Below are positions 1 to 5,237 of a DNA stretch of 8,573 nucleotides, one piece after another. Each line of letters opens with the position of its first letter. The first letter of the stretch is position 1. The notes beneath the pieces are model-generated. The model did no database searches. It was not told the DNA's origin and saw only the letters and a program-made list of their open reading frames with translations. The translations under genes were made by a program, and so were the position numbers. The stretch comes from Bacillota bacterium (GTDB taxonomy: Bacteria > Bacillota > Bacilli > Alicyclobacillales > SLC66), in contig JAJZAS010000053.1 of NCBI GenBank assembly GCA_021799325.1, positions 1-8,573 on the forward strand. Reading direction: 5' to 3'.

Positions 1-41
1 TTTCTGTATGTAAATCGAATCACAGTACCGATATTATTCAT
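1..41 (-). CDS. ABC-2 type permease, N-terminal fragment (runs off the left edge)
   Basis: Only the first 13 codons are inside the window. They start at ATG 39-41 on the minus strand and read MNNIGTVIRFTYR. The opening resembles the cytoplasmic N-terminus of YhaP/NatB-type permeases, which begin with a short cytosolic stretch before the first membrane helix (family knowledge, from memory). A perfect AGGAGG lies 5 bases upstream at 47-52. The start overlaps the stop of the ABC ATPase gene by 8 bases, so the two are probably translationally coupled and form one exporter. The identity rests mostly on position directly after a YhaQ-like ATPase and on this short N-terminus. No membrane segment is visible here. 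Confidence 0.7.
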   Translation of the reverse strand, partial: MNNIGTVIRFTYR

Positions 42-939
42 GTTCGCCTCCTACTGCCTGAATAAATATTTCATTCATTGAAGGCTCCATTATTTGAAAA
101 CGTTCGATTTCCGAATGACTTGATGCGTGCATCAGAACGGCTTGAGGTGTACTCTTGCCAGAAAACTTGATACGGCACTCACAATCGCTGACCATCTCCA
201 CTCGCTCCACACCTAATAAGGCTTCTATACCGAAAACAGGTGATGTAGTCACCAATTGAATGGTGTCTTTCGGATACGAGTTTTTAATATCCGCCAGCTT
301 ACCACTTAACACTGTGGCAGATTTTTTCAAAACGGTGATGTGCTCGCAGAGTTCCTCCACATGATCCATCCGGTGCGTGGAAAAGAGCATTGCCACTCCC
401 TGATTGCGCAACTCCTTAACCACTTGCTTCAATAGTTCAACGTTGACAGGATCAAGCCCACTGAACGTTTCATCTAAAATTAAAATTTCTGGTCGATGAA
501 TCACGGCTGCGATAAATTGTATTTTTTGCTGATTCCCTTTGGATAACTCCTCAACGCGTTTGTTGCTGTATTCGCTGATGCTAAAACGCTCTAGCCAGTC
601 CGCCAGTTCACGTTCTGCCACCTTGCGGTTTATCCCTCGCAGTTCGGCCAGATAGATCAGTTGATCCTTGACGCGAACTTTGGGGTACAACCCCCTCTCC
701 TCAGGTAAATATCCCATTGTGCTCGCTAGCGTATTGCTATATCCCTTCCCTTTCCAGCGAATCTCCCCCTCATCCGGATAAATAATTCCCAGAGCCATTC
801 TCATTGTAGTCGTTTTCCCAGCTCCATTTGCACCTAGCAAACCGTATATTTCGCCTGCTTCAACCTTGATATTTAGATGGTCTACTGCCGTAAAATCGCC
901 AAATCGTTTGCTGATATTTTTTAATTCCAGCAGTATCAT
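34..939 (-). CDS. ABC transporter ATP-binding protein, YhaQ/NatA-like exporter
   Basis: This 301-residue ATPase should drive an ABC-2 type exporter at the cytoplasmic face of the membrane, together with the permease that follows. Visible motifs are Walker A GANGAGKT (36-43), the GYLPEERGLYP stretch after the Q-loop position (77-87), the signature LSKGNQQ (132-138), Walker B EILILDE (151-157), the D-loop SGLD (160-163) and the H-loop histidine H189 in STHRM. The C-terminal portion from about residue 208 matches the accessory region (DUF4162 type) of YhaQ/NatA-like proteins. Two variations are visible: LSKGN replaces LSGGQ, which I recall as usual in this subfamily, and a threonine (LDETFSGLDP) replaces the usual proline after the catalytic glutamate. 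GGGAG lies 7 bases before the ATG (947-951). The start overlaps the upstream stop codon as ATGA (936-939). NatA homologues export Na+; the substrate here cannot be told from sequence. Confidence 0.92.
   Translation of the reverse strand: MILLELKNISKRFGDFTAVDHLNIKVEAGEIYGLLGANGAGKTTTMRMALGIIYPDEGEIRWKGKGYSNTLASTMGYLPEERGLYPKVRVKDQLIYLAELRGINRKVAERELADWLERFSISEYSNKRVEELSKGNQQKIQFIAAVIHRPEILILDETFSGLDPVNVELLKQVVKELRNQGVAMLFSTHRMDHVEELCEHITVLKKSATVLSGKLADIKNSYPKDTIQLVTTSPVFGIEALLGVERVEMVSDCECRIKFSGKSTPQAVLMHASSHSEIERFQIMEPSMNEIFIQAVGGEHE
47..52 (-). promoter_or_regulatory. Ribosome binding site of the permease gene
   Basis: The minus strand reads AGGAGG followed by 5 bases and ATG. This perfect site lies inside the last codons of the ATPase gene and supports the permease start at 41. 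Confidence 0.8.
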
Positions 940-3770
940 TCCAACTCTCCCAATTTTGAAATTTGCCTACCAAACATCACATCAAGTGTGATGACAAAAT
1001 CATGAAATGCATTCAACATATTGTCGCGCAACTCATATAGGTATTGAATGCCATGAATGATGGCCTCTTCTTTACCCTGTGCTTGCAAGGCAATGAGATG
1101 CCTACCGTATTCGTGGATTTCTTCATGGATTCGGTGGACCGTCTCCATTTGTGGAATTTCCCCAAAACGGCTCTTTCCGACATGGTCATACCATCTTCCA
1201 AAATGACAGGCATGCGGATCGAGTTCGGGCGGATAAACATTGTGGTCTTCAACATTTTGTAGAAAGTGAACCATTTGATCGACCCATTGACGATGCTCAA
1301 GCGGCAATAAAAACAACTGGCTCAGGTACCTGGCTACGTTCATTTCACGAACCGTCTGCCACTCCTCGTATCCTTCATAACTCTGGATCCAGGTGGGAAT
1401 GGCGTCTGGCGGCATTGGTCTTGCAATCAGATAGCCTTGCGCCAATTCACATCCCAATTGAATCAGCGTTTTCCCCTGTTCAATCGTTTCGACGCCCTCT
1501 GCGATCACATCGCACTGAAAAACTCTTGAAAGCTCGATGACTGCACTGATGATAGCCAAATTCCCTTCGCTCATGCTCATTTGACGGACAAACGACTGAT
1601 CAATTTTCAAAATATCGAGCGGGAGATGGCTCAAATAAGTCAGCGAAGAATACCCTGTTCCAAAGTCGTCAAGCGATACATGCACACCCAGTTCTCGCAC
1701 CGCTTCGATAATTTTTTTGGCCTCCTGCAGATCACCAAGCTCGTCAGTTTCAAGAATTTCCAATTCCAAATCACCCGGATTGACCCGCGGATGACGTTTA
1801 AGGAGACTTTTCAAATGATTGGGGAAATCTCCATAATTTAACCTTTTTGCTGAAATGTTGATGCTAACCTTCAGATGAATGCCTTGTTGCTGCCACGATT
1901 CCTGCTGGCGAATGGCTTCTTCCTTGACCCAATCATCAAGCAAAATCATAAAATCTGTATGTTGTAAATCTGGCAAAAAAGCCCCCGGTGGCAAAATTCC
2001 TTTTTCCGGGTGGCGCCAACGGATCAATGCCTCAACGCCGTACACTTTATGCTTTGTCATCTCTACTTTAGGCTGATAATATAAAACAAATTCCCCGTTA
2101 TTGATCGCCTGGTGCATTCTGGCATAATCCACGGAGTTATTGACCACCTGATCCTGTTCTGCGCTGAAAATAGAGTAATGGTTTTTCCCCGTGGCTTTAG
2201 ATCGGTACATGGCTTTATCCGCATTTCTTAAAAGTTCATCGCCAGTAACCCCGTCCAATGGATAAAAAGTTACCCCCACACTGACGGCAGGATAAAAAAC
2301 TTGATCATTTTCCAGATACGGTTTGGAAATTTCGTTCATCATATCTGCGATCAGGATGTGAAAGTCGGAAGGATTTTGCAGGTCATGAAATAAAATCATG
2401 AACTCATCGTCACTTGGCCTTGAAACCGTGTCTGACTTTCGAATTCGCTCTTGGATGCGATTGGAGAGCTCAATCAGCAGTCGGTCCCCTCGATCATGAC
2501 CATAATCCGCGTTAAATTGTTGAAAATCATCGACATCGAGTGAACAAACAGCAAGCAGTGTATGGTTGCGGTTGGCACGTTCGATCGCCACATTCAGGCG
2601 ATCAAGAAAGAGGATTCGATTAGGCAGATGAGTGAGCGGATCGAAATAAGCAGATCGGTTGTCTTTCGACCCTTCCAAACCTTCATCCATGACGGTGGAA
2701 AAGGTGGAGATGTATTGTTTGAAAGGATGCCCATCTCCCGGCACCGCCACAATGCTTAAAAACTCCTCAAAAATCTCCCCGTTTTTTTTCCGATTGATAA
2801 TCCTTCCCTTCCACTTCCCGTTCGTTTCCACCTCATCCCACATTTGCTGATAAAATGCCGAATCATGATAGCCTGATTTAAGCAAATTGGTAGGTTGACC
2901 AATCACCTCATCGCGATCATATCCTGTAATCCGCAAAAACGCTTGGTTCACTTCAAGAAAATTGCCATTTTCATCTGTGATAAATACGCCTTCCTCCATA
3001 TTATCGAAGACGGCTGCTGTCAGTTGCAGATGGTGTTCGTAATTTTTTCGCGCCGTCACGTCCCGCTGCAATCCTACGTAATGTGTCAATTCACCCGCAT
3101 CGTTATAGAGCGGCGCAATCGTCAATTCATTCCAGAAAAGCGAACCGTCCTTGCGATAATTTCTCAGCTCAACGGTACATCCCCGCTGTTCTTTAATGGC
3201 CAAGCGTATTTCGTCTAATCCTGCCTGATCGCGGTCATCTCGTTGCAAGAACCGACAATTTCTCCCCAGCGATTCCTCCGGAGAATACCCCGTCAACTCA
3301 TAGAAAGCAGGATTCGCATAGATGATGCGCATTTCTTTATCGAAATGATCGACGATGGTGACACCGTTAACCGTATACTCGACCGCCTGCTGGAATAATG
3401 AGAGGTACTCCTGCGCACGCTTCAGGAGGTCCACATCAATCAGCCAAACTTCATATGTATAACTGCCATCAAGCAGCCGGTCCACCACTTGCGCTTGCAA
3501 CGACTTCCACACTCTTGGATTCGTTAAACCTTGAAACAGAATATGTTGGTCAGTGACACGATTTTCTTTTTTTAACTGATTGATGAGATTTAGATAATCT
3601 GTAGGATGATAAAAAATGTCGGAAGGATTGAAAAGATAGGGACCGGGTTCATTCCCATCTTCAGGAATATTGAGAGATGCTCTCAGAAATTTGTTCATTC
3701 CCAACCATTCGTCCGTGGATTTCGCACGGAAATAACAAAAGGGAATGTTATCCTGTTCGTCTGTAAGCAC
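936..3770 (-). CDS. PAS-LOV-PAS-GGDEF(degenerate)-EAL-CZB protein, putative light- and zinc-responsive c-di-GMP phosphodiesterase
   Basis: A 944-residue cytosolic signalling protein with no membrane segment. In order: a divergent PAS (about 1-120); a LOV domain (132-243) with GRNCRFLQ (169-176), adduct cysteine C172 and flavin contacts N204, N214 and Q235; a second PAS (250-363); GGDEF (372-538); EAL (543-798); and a C-terminal CZB domain (818-930). The GGDEF signature is SDDEF (453-457), and the nearby Lys and Asp of the FKxIND-like loop are Gln and Ala, so cyclase activity is unlikely. An RxxD (R444, D447) remains at the inhibitory-site position. The EAL domain is complete: E580, R584, N638, E671, DDFGTGYSS (701-709), K722, E758, Q778. 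The CZB keeps H826, C855xxGxW, H882 and H886. I chose the GTG at 3770 because AGGGGAGG ends 6 bases before it; the in-frame GTG at 3776 directly abuts that site. The gene leads an operon-like run with the ABC exporter (ATGA overlap). The light- and zinc-control role is inferred from domains. Confidence 0.93.
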   Translation of the reverse strand: MLTDEQDNIPFCYFRAKSTDEWLGMNKFLRASLNIPEDGNEPGPYLFNPSDIFYHPTDYLNLINQLKKENRVTDQHILFQGLTNPRVWKSLQAQVVDRLLDGSYTYEVWLIDVDLLKRAQEYLSLFQQAVEYTVNGVTIVDHFDKEMRIIYANPAFYELTGYSPEESLGRNCRFLQRDDRDQAGLDEIRLAIKEQRGCTVELRNYRKDGSLFWNELTIAPLYNDAGELTHYVGLQRDVTARKNYEHHLQLTAAVFDNMEEGVFITDENGNFLEVNQAFLRITGYDRDEVIGQPTNLLKSGYHDSAFYQQMWDEVETNGKWKGRIINRKKNGEIFEEFLSIVAVPGDGHPFKQYISTFSTVMDEGLEGSKDNRSAYFDPLTHLPNRILFLDRLNVAIERANRNHTLLAVCSLDVDDFQQFNADYGHDRGDRLLIELSNRIQERIRKSDTVSRPSDDEFMILFHDLQNPSDFHILIADMMNEISKPYLENDQVFYPAVSVGVTFYPLDGVTGDELLRNADKAMYRSKATGKNHYSIFSAEQDQVVNNSVDYARMHQAINNGEFVLYYQPKVEMTKHKVYGVEALIRWRHPEKGILPPGAFLPDLQHTDFMILLDDWVKEEAIRQQESWQQQGIHLKVSINISAKRLNYGDFPNHLKSLLKRHPRVNPGDLELEILETDELGDLQEAKKIIEAVRELGVHVSLDDFGTGYSSLTYLSHLPLDILKIDQSFVRQMSMSEGNLAIISAVIELSRVFQCDVIAEGVETIEQGKTLIQLGCELAQGYLIARPMPPDAIPTWIQSYEGYEEWQTVREMNVARYLSQLFLLPLEHRQWVDQMVHFLQNVEDHNVYPPELDPHACHFGRWYDHVGKSRFGEIPQMETVHRIHEEIHEYGRHLIALQAQGKEEAIIHGIQYLYELRDNMLNAFHDFVITLDVMFGRQISKLGELE

Positions 3771-3776
3771 ATTCAC

Positions 3777-3784
3777 CCTCCCCT
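3777..3784 (-). promoter_or_regulatory. Ribosome binding site deciding the start of the LOV-EAL gene
   Basis: The minus strand reads AGGGGAGG, then GTGAAT, then GTG. The first GTG (3774-3776) has no spacer, while the second (3768-3770) has a 6-base spacer. The second is therefore the likelier initiator. Confidence 0.7.
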
Positions 3785-3795
3785 ATTACAATATC

Positions 3796-3811
3796 TTCTC
3801 ATTTTCTCATT
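3796..3811. repeat. Perfect tandem 8-bp repeat in the leader of the LOV-EAL gene
   Basis: Two adjacent copies of TTCTCATT (plus strand; AATGAGAA on the minus strand) lie just downstream of the minus-strand -10 box, at or right after the predicted transcription start. It could be an operator-like site or a chance pair in an AT-rich leader. The repeat is seen directly; a role is not established. Confidence 0.6.
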
Positions 3812-3818
3812 TCTTTTA

Positions 3819-3847
3819 ATTATAGCGGGTCAATTTCCATTCGACAA
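3819..3847 (-). promoter_or_regulatory. Sigma-A type promoter for the LOV-EAL / ABC operon
   Basis: On the minus strand, TTGTCG (3842-3847, four of six consensus bases) is followed by a 17-base spacer and a perfect TATAAT (3819-3824). Transcription would begin near 3812, giving a leader of about 40 bases before the GTG at 3770. No other convincing promoter precedes this gene. Confidence 0.65.
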
Positions 3848-3876
3848 GAAAGAACAAAAAGTGTGATGGATGTCAT

Positions 3877-3904
3877 CTGTTACTTTCATCTCTACGTTTA
3901 CAAT
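3877..3904 (+). promoter_or_regulatory. Weak candidate promoter for the V4R / deacetylase pair
   Basis: TACAAT (3899-3904) matches five of six -10 bases. The best upstream -35 candidate is CTGTTA (3877-3882) with a 16-base spacer and only three matching bases. The preceding TTTACAAT also resembles a sporulation sigma-E -10 element, but no matching -35 is seen. A promoter is expected in this divergent region; the exact site is uncertain. Confidence 0.3.
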
Positions 3905-3935
3905 GTGTGAGACTCATAGAAACACCTATTGCGAA

Positions 3936-3940
3936 AGGAG
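3936..3940 (+). promoter_or_regulatory. Ribosome binding site of the V4R gene
   Basis: AGGAG, preceded by GAA, lies 8 bases before ATG 3949-3951. It selects this start over the longer in-frame GTG at 3907, which has no such site. Confidence 0.75.
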
Positions 3941-3948
3941 TAAGTACA

Positions 3949-4407
3949 ATGGCTGCTTCAGAACACTTTTCATTTAATGAAATGCACCTGATCAAAAGAA
4001 AATCTTTGGGTAATGTCGTTCCCCTCGAATTATTCAGATCGATTCGATTAATCGGCATGTACCAGGGCTTACCCTTAAACGGAAAAGGCACCACCAGCGT
4101 AATCGGCAAGAAAATTGGTGAAAGTCTTCCGGTGAACACGGTGGAAGATGTTTTACAATTATTTAAAGAATTAAAAATTGGGATTCCAAAAGTGCTGCAC
4201 CAGGATGAACGTGGTATGCGAATCGCGATTGAAGATTGTTTTTGCGAAGGACTACCCGTTCATGAGGGCAAATTCGTATGCGATCTTGAAGGATCTATTT
4301 TCGAAGGGGCATTGATCAAAATTCTAAAAAGAAATGTAAGCGTCAGGGAAGTCAAATGCAATGTGAACGGTGATGAACACTGCGAATATGACGTTAGATT
4401 CATGTGA
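3949..4407 (+). CDS. V4R (4-vinyl reductase) domain protein, small stand-alone ligand sensor
   Basis: This 152-residue soluble protein has an alpha/beta N-terminal half and a C-terminal V4R domain (about 87-150). The recognisable V4R features are a short Cys-rich EDCFCEGLP turn (C97, C99), the VC-x-L-x-G-x-FEGAL segment (C111), REVKC (C137) and the closing NGDEHCEYDV (C145). V4R domains occur in bacteriochlorophyll-related proteins and in the sensor half of aromatic-responsive regulators such as XylR/DmpR, where they bind small ligands. No DNA-binding or effector domain is attached, so this is a bare sensor or binding protein. It is 72 bases upstream of the deacetylase gene on the same strand with no terminator between, and divergent from the LOV-EAL operon. 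The ligand is unknown. Confidence is high that it is a gene and fairly high for the family. Confidence 0.85.
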   Translation: MAASEHFSFNEMHLIKRKSLGNVVPLELFRSIRLIGMYQGLPLNGKGTTSVIGKKIGESLPVNTVEDVLQLFKELKIGIPKVLHQDERGMRIAIEDCFCEGLPVHEGKFVCDLEGSIFEGALIKILKRNVSVREVKCNVNGDEHCEYDVRFM

Positions 4408-4465
4408 TACTTGCCTAAGAATGTGGAAAGAATAAGCGCTGTTGCACGTTCTAACCACTATGTCC

Positions 4466-4470
4466 GGAGG
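4466..4470 (+). promoter_or_regulatory. Ribosome binding site of the deacetylase gene
   Basis: GGAGG sits 9 bases before ATG 4480-4482. It chooses this start over an in-frame TTG at 4411 and places the signal peptide at the very N-terminus. Confidence 0.8.
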
Positions 4471-4479
4471 CACCGATAC

Positions 4480-5232
4480 ATGCGCAAAACGATCATCCAT
4501 CATGCCTATTTCTTCGTATTTTTCACCTCGCTGATAACGGCATTCGCCGCTATCAGCGAAAAGGCATCTGCGTCGAATTATGAGGAGCAATTCCCCCATG
4601 TGTTTATGAGGCACGGTCCTCCTGTGCATAAAGTCGCGTTGACATTCGATGATGGTCCTGACGTTACCTACACCCCAAAAATACTGAACATATTGAAAAG
4701 AGAACACGTCAAAGCGACTTTCTTTGTACTCGGAATCCATGCGGCCCGCCATCCGGAAATGATTCGCCGCATTTTAAAAGAAGGACACACGATTGGCAAT
4801 CACACTTTTGATCACACCAATCTTATTCACAGCACACGCTCAAAAATTAAATGGGAGATCGCGGCGACTGAACAAGTGCTTGTGAGAATCTCTGGCCAGT
4901 CACCAAAATGGTTTCGTGCACCGTACGGCAATGTCAATCCGCTCGTGCTTACCGAGTTGCAACAATTGGGTTATCGCGCGGTTAATTGGTCGGTGGATTC
5001 CAACGATTGGAAGAGCCTCCCTGCAAAAATAGTCAAGGAAAACATTCTGCAACAGGTGAAACCAGGAGCCATCATCCTACAACACTGCGCTGGTAACGAA
5101 AAGGAGGATTTAACAGGCACTGTGCGCGCCTTACCAGATATCATTCATACCTTAAAAAAAAGGGGGTATCAATTTGTGACGATCCCCCAATTGCTCAATT
5201 CAGATACAAAAACCGTCCATGCGAAAAAGTAG
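4480..5232 (+). CDS. Secreted polysaccharide deacetylase (NodB / CE4 family)
   Basis: A 250-residue exported enzyme expected to remove N-acetyl groups from a cell-wall or extracellular amino sugar polymer (peptidoglycan or chitin-like glycan). The N-terminus is a signal peptide: MRK, a hydrophobic stretch (about 8-25), then KASA with likely cleavage near residue 31. All five CE4 motifs are present: TFDDGP (55-60, base D57 and metal ligand D58), HTFDH (H108 and H112, metal), RAPYG (146-150), DSNDW (173-177) and LQH (200-202, H202). It should therefore be catalytically competent and metal dependent. The family includes PdaA/PdaB-type sporulation deacetylases; this sequence alone does not assign a subfamily. 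It follows the V4R gene and ends only 5 bases from the stop of the convergent SLH-protein gene. A strong hairpin lies within codons 17-27. Confidence 0.94.
   Translation: MRKTIIHHAYFFVFFTSLITAFAAISEKASASNYEEQFPHVFMRHGPPVHKVALTFDDGPDVTYTPKILNILKREHVKATFFVLGIHAARHPEMIRRILKEGHTIGNHTFDHTNLIHSTRSKIKWEIAATEQVLVRISGQSPKWFRAPYGNVNPLVLTELQQLGYRAVNWSVDSNDWKSLPAKIVKENILQQVKPGAIILQHCAGNEKEDLTGTVRALPDIIHTLKKRGYQFVTIPQLLNSDTKTVHAKK
4528..4559 (+). other. Imperfect inverted repeat / strong hairpin inside the deacetylase signal-peptide codons
   Basis: Arms TCGCTGATA (4528-4536) and TATCAGCGA (4551-4559) pair over 9 bp. After one A-C mismatch (4537/4550), CGGC pairs with GCCG for 4 more bp, closing a four-base ATTC loop (4542-4545). 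No U tract follows on either strand, so it is not an ordinary terminator. It could be an mRNA structure affecting early elongation or stability, or a protein-binding palindrome. The pairing is seen directly; the role is inference. Confidence 0.7.
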
Positions 5233-5237
5233 TACCA

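Noticed and set aside
1151..1540. 129-codon open frame on the plus strand opposite the EAL/CZB region
   Set aside because: It is a shadow of the LOV-EAL gene with no domain or start signal.
1984..2034. Near-repeat of CCCGGTGGC and CCGGGTGGC within the EAL region
   Set aside because: It lies in conserved coding sequence and is short and imperfect. There is no sign of a mobile or regulatory element.
3819..3835. TTGACC beside TATAAT on the minus strand as a -35/-10 pair
   Set aside because: Only 3 bases separate them, so they cannot form one promoter. TTGTCG, 17 bases upstream of TATAAT, fits instead.
3865..3877. GATG/CATC imperfect palindrome in the divergent intergenic region
   Set aside because: The arms are only 4 bp, which is expected by chance.
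4324..4752. 142-codon open frame on the minus strand across the V4R / deacetylase junction
   Set aside because: It is antisense to two well-supported genes, has no recognisable domain and no ribosome binding site of note.
5153..5165. A8G5 tract near the end of the deacetylase gene as a frameshift site
   Set aside because: It encodes ordinary LKKRG residues close to the C-terminus, after all catalytic motifs. A shift would change little and nothing else supports it.
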